IMG/VR virus record: IMGVR_UViG_3300010883_017048
Coordinates: 1-44,169 of that record
DNA from: a virus
DNA: 44,169 nt
Reading direction: 5' to 3' (one strand)
In this document: positions 22,885-29,892 of the stretch, one piece after another
Numbering within the stretch: position 1 is the stretch's first letter
How the letters are laid out: each line of letters begins with the position of its first letter
Program-made: the position numbers and the translations under genes
The notes under the pieces: model-generated
What the model was told of the DNA's origin: nothing
What the model saw: the letters and a program-made list of their open reading frames with translations, nothing else
The model's database searches: none

Positions 22885-22909
22885 TTTATTTGGTGTATGA
22901 ATGGGAGGG

Positions 22910-23584
22910 TTAAAATAGATAGTTGAGACCTACCGTATAGGATGTGTCCTTATTACCTTCAGTGTAATTCTTTACTGTCGCTAAATTCGCTGTAAGTGAC
23001 AGCTCATCCGTAACACTATATCTAGCACCTAAAACAGCACCATAATAGGTTACACCTCCGCTATCACCAACGACACCTGTAACATCAACACTTAGATCTT
23101 CAATACCCACATCTAGGTCCTTAACAATAGAGCCCTCAACTGTATTGACGTCTGTCCTAGTGTTATGAAACAGTGTAACGTTAGGTTGAAGAGGAACTGC
23201 AGTTAGTTGAAGCCCAGCATAAAGCTCAACATCAGTTGATAGGCTGCTATTAAAATATTCATAAATAACAGTACCAGCATTGAATTGCAGTCCCTTTGTT
23301 ACGGTAAAGCTAGTGCCTAGATCGACATCTAATTCTCGTGTATCACCATCAACCGATCCGGTATATAGACCTTCAACGTCCACAACCAGACCATCAATAA
23401 CGCTTACCGCGGTCCCAATGGAACCTTGCACGTTATTACTTGACTTTACAGTCCCCCTAAAGAGGTGCTCTGATACATAAGAGACACCGATTTCCCCACC
23501 GATGTCCGCTTTAACCTTTTTATATAACAGTAGTCCAGCAATAACAGCCAGAGCTACTCCGAGTAGTATTTTTTTGTTTTTCAT
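22910..23584 (-). CDS. Outer-membrane beta-barrel-like protein with signal peptide
   Basis: A 224-residue protein with a signal peptide (basic MKNKK, then hydrophobic ILLGVALAVIAGLLL; predicted cut after Ala26 in VKA-DIG). The rest is alternating amphipathic strands such as GEIGVSYVSEHLFRGTVKSS and ADLSVDVTG-type segments, ending SYTVGLNYLF with the C-terminal Phe used for outer-membrane insertion. SYVSEHLFRG resembles the start of TIGR02001/Gcw_chp-type bacterial outer-membrane proteins. It has an AGGG ribosome site and a strong terminator. In a phage it could block re-infection, alter the envelope or feed the cell; which is unknown. Confidence 0.75.
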   Translation of the reverse strand: MKNKKILLGVALAVIAGLLLYKKVKADIGGEIGVSYVSEHLFRGTVKSSNNVQGSIGTAVSVIDGLVVDVEGLYTGSVDGDTRELDVDLGTSFTVTKGLQFNAGTVIYEYFNSSLSTDVELYAGLQLTAVPLQPNVTLFHNTRTDVNTVEGSIVKDLDVGIEDLSVDVTGVVGDSGGVTYYGAVLGARYSVTDELSLTANLATVKNYTEGNKDTSYTVGLNYLF

Positions 23585-23635
23585 AACAATAATCCCTAAT
23601 ATTATAAGTTATAGTTGTAAAAAAGCCACCACTAC

Positions 23636-23643
23636 AATAAATA
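23636..23643 (+). promoter_or_regulatory. T4-type late promoter variant
   Basis: AATAAATA on the plus strand ending 5 bases before the ATG at 23649. Only the first base differs from the T4 late consensus; the same variant precedes 38331. Confidence 0.55.
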
Positions 23644-23648
23644 GAATT

Positions 23649-23828
23649 ATGAGCGATACACATTCACAGATTCTCGAACAAATTGAAATTTATGTCTCAA
23701 ACAATGAAAAATTTGTTGAGAAGCAAAATAAATCTGCCGCAACTAGAGCTCGTAAGGCTCTAAGTGAGCTAGCGAAACTCGGCAAAAACCGCCGGAAGGA
23801 AATTCAAGAGGTTAAGAATACTCTTTAA
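23649..23828 (+). CDS. Histone H1 (Hc1)-like small protein
   Basis: A 59-residue protein; the ATG at 23649 is chosen over an upstream in-frame one because the extra residues run through the promoter region and the antisense gene. NKSAATRARKALSELAKLGKNRRKEIQ is a basic helix matching the Hc1/histone-H1-like pattern seen in chlamydial and phage proteins. It likely binds DNA or RNA. It is the only plus-strand gene in the late block (about 14-26.5 kb), has its own late-type promoter and converges with 23825-24211, overlapping by four bases. Confidence 0.75.
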   Translation: MSDTHSQILEQIEIYVSNNEKFVEKQNKSAATRARKALSELAKLGKNRRKEIQEVKNTL

Positions 23829-24211
23829 AAGCTTGTTGCTAACTTTGATGCCGTTACCCCGGTATCCTTACTCGAACTAGATATCACACTACTAACTAGA
23901 TCATTCATCTGATCCATGTTAGCATTAGATACTGGTGTCATAAGACTAGCATAATCTTCAGGGGTGATTTCTTCTCTGTTTATAAGAAGAGCTTTTCGAA
24001 TTAATTCGGTCATATGCACTTTCAGTGCACCAACGTCATCAACAGGTGATTCCTCTGCAGTAGGTTCCTCTGGAACTGGCTCAACAGGAGGCATGTCATC
24101 TCCAACTGGAGCTGGTTCAACTGGAGCTGGGGCAATTGGGGCAGGATCAACCGGATCTTGTTCTTGGACGAGAGTTAATGTATCATCAATTAGTTCATAG
24201 AATTTATTCAT
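23825..24211 (-). CDS. Pro-rich late protein with capsid-targeting-like start
   Basis: A 128-residue protein. It opens MNKFYELIDDTLTLVQEQD with Phe4 and a possible VQE site at 15-17. It then has an acidic Pro/Ala/Val region (PAPIAPAPVEPAPVGDDM, about residues 22-58) and a helical C-terminal domain (LKVHMTELIRKALLINREE to SKLATSF). The layout, tag-linker-helical domain, suits a small virion protein. No family recognised. No clear late promoter, and it lies 12 bases after the upstream gene. Confidence 0.6.
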   Translation of the reverse strand: MNKFYELIDDTLTLVQEQDPVDPAPIAPAPVEPAPVGDDMPPVEPVPEEPTAEESPVDDVGALKVHMTELIRKALLINREEITPEDYASLMTPVSNANMDQMNDLVSSVISSSSKDTGVTASKLATSF

Positions 24212-24223
24212 TGTATTAAATTT

Positions 24224-25168
24224 TTAAGGGTTTTGGTTCTGCTGAGTTTTTTGCACTTCAAGTTGAGATATAAATTGAGCCATATATGGCTGGTAAGTTT
24301 GAGGCTCTGCGTAATACTTCGTCTGTAGTGCATTCCAATTTGCTAAACCGCTCTGATTGCTAGCAAATGCAGCTTGATAATCATACTCACCAGGTGAAGT
24401 CACCCCGGCGGTAGCTTGAGGTGGATATACTCTAGTTACCTTTTGATCCCATACATCTCGCGCATTTGTTCTTTCACCGGTTCGTTGACCAGCACCACCA
24501 GCAGTTACTGCACCTCCCTGTGGACCCTGAAGACTGATTGAAACACCATATGATCGCTGTAATTGAGCAATCGCCCAGCTAAATTGATCCTTCCACCTAG
24601 CCGGCTCCTTTTGGTAATTAGATAAAATATCAGCTAGTTGATTACCTGTATTAGGTATCGTCGCAACATCCGCTATTGAATTTATTTTACCAGCATTGAT
24701 GAGAGCATATTCTATATTTTTAACGTGTTCTGCCGCGGCAATCTTTTCCGGATCTAGTTTTCCTAACTTCGCATTCGGATCCATCACCCCAGCAACCCCG
24801 GACTTAGCAGCTTGAGCGAATCTATCACTCCAGCCTTTCATATTTTTAGCAAAATTTCCTATCTTTCCGACTACTCCTAACTTCCGGCCACCTTGAGCTG
24901 GCATCGAATGCGGTGAAGACGCTTGTGTGCTAGGTAACTCCGGAGTTGGTGCAACCGGCTCGGCAGGGACTGCAGGTGGCTCGGCAGGGACTGCAGGTGC
25001 ATGCTTAGCAGTAAGTTCCTGGCCTATCGCACTTGTAGCTATCCTCCCGGTCGAGTCACTGATCCACTGGGCACCGGCCCATGTGTATGTTTGCCCATCC
25101 GAACCGGTAGCTTTTGTTCCGGTTGGAATTGGTGTATTTTCCTCTATAATTTGTTCAACGAGAGACAT
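24224..25168 (-). CDS. Uncharacterised late, probably virion-associated protein
   Basis: A 314-residue protein. The N-terminus MSLVEQIIEENTP has IIE at 7-9, followed by YTWAGAQWISDSTGRIA, a WxGxQW surface-type motif. Residues about 55-90 are Pro/Ala-rich with an exact 7-residue repeat (PAVPAEP), and the rest is Gly/Ala/Gln-rich with helical parts (KIAAAEHVKNIEYALINAGK) and a Gln-rich end. A perfect TATAAATA lies 6 bases before the ATG. Composition suits a structural or internal virion protein; function unknown. Confidence 0.6.
   Translation of the reverse strand: MSLVEQIIEENTPIPTGTKATGSDGQTYTWAGAQWISDSTGRIATSAIGQELTAKHAPAVPAEPPAVPAEPVAPTPELPSTQASSPHSMPAQGGRKLGVVGKIGNFAKNMKGWSDRFAQAAKSGVAGVMDPNAKLGKLDPEKIAAAEHVKNIEYALINAGKINSIADVATIPNTGNQLADILSNYQKEPARWKDQFSWAIAQLQRSYGVSISLQGPQGGAVTAGGAGQRTGERTNARDVWDQKVTRVYPPQATAGVTSPGEYDYQAAFASNQSGLANWNALQTKYYAEPQTYQPYMAQFISQLEVQKTQQNQNP
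24957..24998. repeat. Tandem 21-base repeat, two copies
   Basis: Two exact copies (24957-24977, 24978-24998) encode the PAVPAEP repeat of the 24224-25168 protein. Being in frame (21 bases), it changes only linker length. Confidence 0.85.
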
Positions 25169-25173
25169 ATTAA

Positions 25174-25758
25174 TTATTTATACATAATACTTTTTATTTT
25201 TAATTGATCGAAGTACCCTTTATTAAAATATGTTAATTGATACCGTTTCGCAAAAGTCTTTATCTTACTAAAGTCAATATGTTTTGGCTTATTGTTCCGT
25301 ATAGAACCTGAAATAGATATTAACGTTTCCTTCACTGACGCACATTCACTATTCTTTAAATCGTCAAACGCACTGTAGCTATTATAAAAGGATATAGGAA
25401 GTAGATTACCTACACGCTTGAGAAGGGTAGATATAAACGCACACAATCTATCTTGATCGCAACCGGACTCTGGTAATAAGAATAATTGACTCCGCTCCGC
25501 TATTTCGTTACAACACACATACAGTACGTTCTTATTATATGTATTGTTCCGTGAGATAACATCACATATGTGTTTTATTATATGAAAATAAAACGCCTTT
25601 TTAGTATCGTGCTTTTTGAAGTTGAGAGAATCTAGTAGATTAAACGTCTGCAGATCATCTATTATACTTGCTTCAATGTCACAATATATATCACTAAAAC
25701 ATAATAACCGAATATTATATGTATTAAGATCTATGTATCGGATGTTTTTGCGTGCCAA
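25174..25758 (-). CDS. Uncharacterised protein
   Basis: A 194-residue, Cys- and aromatic-rich protein with no signal or membrane segment. It opens MARKNIRYIDLNTYNIRLLCFSDIY and has a predicted alpha/beta pattern (for example NVLYVCCNEIAERSQLFLLP), which could be a small P-loop-less Rossmann or PIN-like fold; acidic residues D10, D23 and E92 could be a metal site but this is a guess. It overlaps the nuclease gene upstream by 28 bases, so the two may work together. Confidence 0.6.
   Translation of the reverse strand: MARKNIRYIDLNTYNIRLLCFSDIYCDIEASIIDDLQTFNLLDSLNFKKHDTKKAFYFHIIKHICDVISRNNTYNKNVLYVCCNEIAERSQLFLLPESGCDQDRLCAFISTLLKRVGNLLPISFYNSYSAFDDLKNSECASVKETLISISGSIRNNKPKHIDFSKIKTFAKRYQLTYFNKGYFDQLKIKSIMYK
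25175..25182 (-). promoter_or_regulatory. T4-type late promoter (perfect consensus)
   Basis: TATAAATA on the minus strand ending 6 bases before the ATG at 25168; it overlaps the last codons of the upstream gene 25174-25758. Confidence 0.7.
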
Positions 25759-26234
25759 TTTAAAATAATATCCTTGTTACTTTCAAAAAAACCATCTAAC
25801 AGTGTGATATAATTACCCTTATACATTAGATAGTTACCTAATATATTACATTTATTGAAGACGTCCTCATTAAACGCAATAAAATTCCCGCGGTTGTTTA
25901 TTTTAAAAAACAAAAACCATATCTTCTCATCACTCTTAGCTTGATCGATCCAAGAATTCATCATCGCGGACTCCTTAAGTAGGCTGCTAAAATTTAAAGA
26001 TTTTAAGGACTTACATTCTATCTTAATATAATATAGCTCATCTGGAGGGATCAGATCACCCTCTAGTAGTAGCTTTTGCGATCGCGATAACTTTTTAAGA
26101 ATATCGGCATTCATTCCACCAGTCATCGCCCCAGATGTCGGTACTCGTGTAAAGTTTAAATTGAAGATATCTGAAAGATACCCGGAGGTCCAACGTTCAT
26201 AGTTATTACCTTTAGCTTTTTGACGTGATGGCAT
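25731..26234 (-). CDS. PD-(D/E)xK nuclease, Holliday-junction resolvase-like
   Basis: A 167-residue protein. Its N-terminus, KAKGNNYERWTSGYLSDIF, has the Glu in the first helix, followed by RVPTSGAMTGG, a GD (LEGDLIPPDE) and IECKSLKS, giving the E...GD...ExK arrangement of archaeal Hjc-like resolvases and related phage nucleases. Branch-resolving activity would suit a T4-like phage, where gp49 normally debranches DNA before packaging; no gp49 is seen in this window. It overlaps 25174-25758. The fold is well supported; the substrate is inferred. Confidence 0.65.
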   Translation of the reverse strand: MPSRQKAKGNNYERWTSGYLSDIFNLNFTRVPTSGAMTGGMNADILKKLSRSQKLLLEGDLIPPDELYYIKIECKSLKSLNFSSLLKESAMMNSWIDQAKSDEKIWFLFFKINNRGNFIAFNEDVFNKCNILGNYLMYKGNYITLLDGFFESNKDIILNWHAKTSDT

Positions 26235-26235
26235 T

Positions 26236-26517
26236 TTAAAATACGGTGCGGTTTCGACGCGCTACGTATAATATATTACCGGATACTTTTTGTTTATCAC
26301 TCTTTTTTTTCTTTTTCTTCTTCCTTTTCTCTTTTTTCTTAGGCTCAGGCTCCGGAGTCTTAGGATCACCAAATGCATATCTATGATCACCTGGATTCCA
26401 CGTATCACTGGTTCCAACGGCACCTCCTAAATCTGCCCCTTGACCAAACACTCCACCCGCCCCGGCTGTCATATCTTCATTTAAAAACTGTAGAAATTGT
26501 TTTTCAAAAATTGCCAT
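26236..26517 (-). CDS. Lys-rich late protein with capsid-targeting-like N-terminus
   Basis: A 93-residue protein. It opens MAIFEKQFLQFLNEDMTAGA (Phe4, Phe8, LNE at 12-14), one of the clearest examples of the shared tag. A Gly-rich middle (GAGGVFGQGADLGGAVG) follows, then PKTPEPEPKKKEKRKKKKKK, an almost pure lysine run, and a short aromatic end. If cut after LNE, a small basic DNA-binding peptide would remain, as in T4 internal proteins; this is inferred. TATATAAG lies 11 bases upstream, a weak late-promoter match. Confidence 0.65.
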   Translation of the reverse strand: MAIFEKQFLQFLNEDMTAGAGGVFGQGADLGGAVGTSDTWNPGDHRYAFGDPKTPEPEPKKKEKRKKKKKKKSDKQKVSGNILYVARRNRTVF

Positions 26518-26538
26518 TATAATAACATCTTATATAAT
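26511..26538 (+). promoter_or_regulatory. Sigma70-like promoter of the uvsY operon
   Basis: TTGCCA (26511-26516), 16 bases, TATAAT (26533-26538), then 7 bases to the uvsY ATG at 26546. It predicts a transcript starting at or beside the start codon. Confidence 0.65.
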
Positions 26539-26545
26539 AATACTT

Positions 26546-26950
26546 ATGTCATCTACGAGCACGTTAGAGAAATATATCAAAGAAATGAGTGAAGACGTTA
26601 AGGTTGATGAATTTAATCTTAAAGATGTGCAGATGAGTTTACCAGCGCTAAAGCACAAATGGGTTGGTAGACTCATGAGACATAAAAATACCATCAATGA
26701 TCTTCTGTCCGCTAAGACATCCGCAAAAAATACAGTAGTTAAGCAGCTACAAGATAATAGTAACTATAAAGTTGCACAAGCAGTAGCAGAGCGCCAAGCA
26801 GAGTTTCACGATACTATAGTTAGGATTAATAAAAAAGTTAAAGAAGAGAAGCTAGTTGTTGAACTTCTTGAAAAGGCCGAGAAAATATTTAGCTCAATGA
26901 CGTTTGATATTAAGAATATCACGGAAATCGTGAAGCTCGAGACGCTATGA
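26546..26950 (+). CDS. uvsY: UvsY recombination mediator
   Basis: A 134-residue protein matching T4 UvsY (137 residues). The central segment LPALKHKWVGRLMRHKNTIND (about residues 32-52) is the family's signature basic region, followed by helices leading to ERQAEFHDTIVRINKKV. UvsY loads the RecA-like UvsX onto gp32-coated single-stranded DNA. It is first in the block uvsY-uvsW-55-47-46, the usual T4-like order, and overlaps uvsW by four bases. Confidence 0.92.
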   Translation: MSSTSTLEKYIKEMSEDVKVDEFNLKDVQMSLPALKHKWVGRLMRHKNTINDLLSAKTSAKNTVVKQLQDNSNYKVAQAVAERQAEFHDTIVRINKKVKEEKLVVELLEKAEKIFSSMTFDIKNITEIVKLETL

Positions 26951-28413
26951 CGATTAAGTTTAATTATGACCCAGGTCGTCGCCAAGGTATTGTATCTGGT
27001 GATCGGTTTGATGAACTACGTGAGGCATTTTCAGTGCACAACGATAGTGCAAAGTTTGCTAGGTATGGTGGCGCTAGATATATACCAACTAGAAAATACG
27101 TCATTACTCCCGCCGGTAGATTTGAAACAGGTCTCTTTTTTGAAATTAAAAAATACATCCTATCAAATATAGGAAAAGATACAAATATATACATATCAGA
27201 TGAACTTAAAAAAATAATATACCCTGGTTTTAATATTACAAAGATTCAACAACATTTATCATTAACGTTGCGTGATTATCAGAACGATATTGTACGTGCA
27301 GGTCTATCAGTTGGTAGAGGAGTATGTGTATTAGCAACAGCCGGTGGAAAGACACTAACAATAGCATCACTTATTGAGCATGTATATAGAAAAAATAATC
27401 AGTTTAAATGTGTAGTGTTAGTACCAGATCGAGGATTGGTCAATCAAACGTTTGGTGATTTTGGAGAATATAAATGTACCTTTTCATATTCAAAGTGGAC
27501 CGGGGATAATAAATTAGATATATCAACCAATATCGTTATTGCTAATATTGGAATATTACAAAGTAGTAAATCTAATTTAGATTGGTTGCAAGATATTGAC
27601 CTACTAATAGTTGACGAGGTACACAAACTCCGTAAGTCAAATAAGATTAATAAAATCATAAAATCCATACGCACACCAAATAAGCTCGGGTTTACAGGTA
27701 CATTACCACCTGATATGATAGATCAATGGAATATATTTGGGCATATCGGCCCGTTACTTTATGAGAAAAACAGCTTTCAATTACGAGTAGATAATTATAT
27801 AGCTAATGTATTAGTGCAGTTTATACGTATCGAGTATTCTACACAACCAGGAGTTCAGAGCAGTGATAGATATAGCCCATCAGCTCGATATAGACGAGAA
27901 TCGAAATTCATAATAAATAATACATTTCGAAATAATATAATTAATAAACTATGTAGTAAATTTGATAATAATTGCTTAATAATGGTTGATTATATTGAGC
28001 ATGGTGTGAAATTGTATTCTATTTTGAAAGAGAATAATCCAGATAAAACGGTGTATTTTATTAGAGGTGACGTAGATGTTAAGGATAGAGATAAAGTTAA
28101 GGGTGTTATGGAGAATAAGAAAAATGTAATATGTGTAGCTATCTCGAAAATATTCTCAACAGGTATTAACATTAAAAACTTACATTACATTGTATTTGCT
28201 AGTGGTGGTAAAGCGAAAGTGAAGTTAATACAAAGTATAGGCAGAGGTCTTCGGTGGCATAAGGATAAGAAAGACGTTATAATAATTGATATCGCGGATA
28301 AATTATTTTACGGTAATAAACATTATGTGAAGAGGAAGGTGATTTATATAGACGAAAGTATTAGATATGGCATTAGATCAATCAAAGAAAAAGAAACGGA
28401 AACCATCAACTAA
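26947..28413 (+). CDS. uvsW: UvsW DNA/RNA helicase
   Basis: A 488-residue SF2 helicase. Motif I is ATAGGKT (about 131-137), motif II is DEVH in LLIVDEVHK (about 222-226), motif III GFTGTLPP, and the C-terminal domain has VAISKIFSTGINIKN and the arginine-finger motif QSIGRGLR. The first about 110 residues are the T4 UvsW-type N-terminal domain. UvsW unwinds R-loops and D-loops and drives the switch from origin- to recombination-dependent replication. It overlaps gene 55 by 47 bases. Confidence 0.95.
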   Translation: MTIKFNYDPGRRQGIVSGDRFDELREAFSVHNDSAKFARYGGARYIPTRKYVITPAGRFETGLFFEIKKYILSNIGKDTNIYISDELKKIIYPGFNITKIQQHLSLTLRDYQNDIVRAGLSVGRGVCVLATAGGKTLTIASLIEHVYRKNNQFKCVVLVPDRGLVNQTFGDFGEYKCTFSYSKWTGDNKLDISTNIVIANIGILQSSKSNLDWLQDIDLLIVDEVHKLRKSNKINKIIKSIRTPNKLGFTGTLPPDMIDQWNIFGHIGPLLYEKNSFQLRVDNYIANVLVQFIRIEYSTQPGVQSSDRYSPSARYRRESKFIINNTFRNNIINKLCSKFDNNCLIMVDYIEHGVKLYSILKENNPDKTVYFIRGDVDVKDRDKVKGVMENKKNVICVAISKIFSTGINIKNLHYIVFASGGKAKVKLIQSIGRGLRWHKDKKDVIIIDIADKLFYGNKHYVKRKVIYIDESIRYGIRSIKEKETETIN

Positions 28414-28843
28414 AAAAGCTAAAAAGAAGAAACCTTTTTATGTTAACGCGGGTGATTTCAAGGAAAAAATAATACAATATTATGATTCCGGAACGGATGA
28501 TATTGGTCCGAGTTTGGGTGAGAGTATTTATAAGATAGCAAAAGGGTTAAGTTTTGCACCGAACTTTATCAATTATTCATATAAGGATGACATGGTAGGT
28601 GACGCTATAGTAAAGATGTTCTCAGCTCTTCAGAATAAAAAGTTTAATCCGGTTCTAAATACCAATCCATTTTCATACTTTACTACAATCGCATTTCATG
28701 CATTTATTAATAGGATTAAAAAAGAAAAGAAACAGCGTGACATTTTAACAGAATATCAAGAACATATATATGATAATTTAACGTCCGCCGGATACATTCT
28801 AGATACAGGCCCTCATAACAATGATGGCATGGATGACGAGTAA
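28367..28843 (+). CDS. 55: Late sigma factor gp55
   Basis: A 158-residue protein, close to the T4 gp55 length (185). After a basic N-terminus (KKKKRKPSTKKAKKKKPFY) it has YSYKDDMVGDAIVKMFSALQ and NPFSYFTTIAFHAFINRIKKE, the sigma-region-2-like core-binding and -10-recognition helices of the gp55 family. It would direct host RNA polymerase to TATAAATA late promoters, several of which I find in this window. Its C-terminus, ending GMDDE, lacks an obvious hydrophobic clamp-binding motif of the T4 gp55 type. Confidence 0.92.
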   Translation: MALDQSKKKKRKPSTKKAKKKKPFYVNAGDFKEKIIQYYDSGTDDIGPSLGESIYKIAKGLSFAPNFINYSYKDDMVGDAIVKMFSALQNKKFNPVLNTNPFSYFTTIAFHAFINRIKKEKKQRDILTEYQEHIYDNLTSAGYILDTGPHNNDGMDDE

Positions 28844-29892
28844 TGGTTAAATTCACGTCCCCGGAAGTATGTTGTATTTCCGACATACACTTAGGTGTCC
28901 ATCAGAATAAATCTATGTGGCATAATATTACGCTGGAATGGGCCGGTTGGTTGAGAGATGAACTTCTTAAGAAAGACATTCAAGACATAATCATTAGCGG
29001 TGATTTATTTCACTATCGGGACGAGATTGCGGTTAATACTATAAAGGCGGCCTATGATGTTCTCAGTATTTGGAAAGACTTTAATATAGTATTACTAGTT
29101 GGTAATCATGATTCATATTATAAAGACCGAATTGATGTTAATTCTCTATCTATATTGAAGGGATGGCCTAATATTACAGTTATAGACACTCCAAAGCTAG
29201 TAAAATATAAAGGTACAAGGATTATGATGTGCCCATGGGGAACAACTATTAATGAAATTGAAGAGTGTGATATTATATTTGGTCATTTTGAAATTGAGAC
29301 ATTTAAATTAAATCAGTACAAGATATGTACAGATGGTATTAAATCAGCTGAGTTATTGAAAAAATCAGACCTTATCATTACTGGTCATTTTCATTTACGT
29401 GAAGAGAGAAAGTATAAAAAAGGGACAGTGCTTTACTTAGGGTGCCCTTATCAAATGGACTTTGGTGATGTTGAGTCTATAAAAGGATATTATATTCTAG
29501 ACCTCAAAACAAAAAAGTATAATTTTTCTGAAAATACAATATCCCCTCTTCATAAAAAAATTACCCTCTCTCAGTTAGTATCTTACAAGCGTATTACAGA
29601 TGAAGTAAGAGCACTATTTAGCAATAATATTGTTAAATTTATAATTGATAAAGACATCGCCCCGGACGAGATTGAAATTCTATTTAATAAATTAAGTACA
29701 CTAGGAGCTGTATCGATAACAGCTGATTATGCTATTAATTTTGATAGATTTAATCTTAATGAAAATGATGAAAAGGACCTATCAGGGGTAGATGTATCAA
29801 CAGCTATTGAAGAGTTTATAGATTTGTTAGATATTGAAGATAAAGAAGATATTAAACGGTATGTATCACGTATATATCGCCATTGTAAATGA
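28843..29892 (+). CDS. 47: Recombination endonuclease subunit gp47 (Mre11/SbcD-like)
   Basis: A 349-residue metallophosphoesterase. Motifs in order are SDIHLG (13-18), SGDLFH, GNHD, GHFEIE and ITGHFHLR, the complete two-metal site. It works with gp46 to process DNA ends and provide single strands for UvsX. It starts one base inside the gene 55 stop and overlaps gene 46 by four bases, keeping the two subunits coupled. Confidence 0.95.
   Translation: MVKFTSPEVCCISDIHLGVHQNKSMWHNITLEWAGWLRDELLKKDIQDIIISGDLFHYRDEIAVNTIKAAYDVLSIWKDFNIVLLVGNHDSYYKDRIDVNSLSILKGWPNITVIDTPKLVKYKGTRIMMCPWGTTINEIEECDIIFGHFEIETFKLNQYKICTDGIKSAELLKKSDLIITGHFHLREERKYKKGTVLYLGCPYQMDFGDVESIKGYYILDLKTKKYNFSENTISPLHKKITLSQLVSYKRITDEVRALFSNNIVKFIIDKDIAPDEIEILFNKLSTLGAVSITADYAINFDRFNLNENDEKDLSGVDVSTAIEEFIDLLDIEDKEDIKRYVSRIYRHCK

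Noticed and set aside
23502-23648. Upstream extension of the histone-like gene (start at 23502)
   Set aside because: The extra residues are antisense to the signal-peptide region of the beta-barrel gene and run through the late promoter; the ATG at 23649 fits the promoter spacing.
24927-25187. Plus-strand Gly/Ser/Ala-rich frame
   Set aside because: Antisense to the Pro/Ala linker of 24224-25168; composition is a mirror of that repeat.
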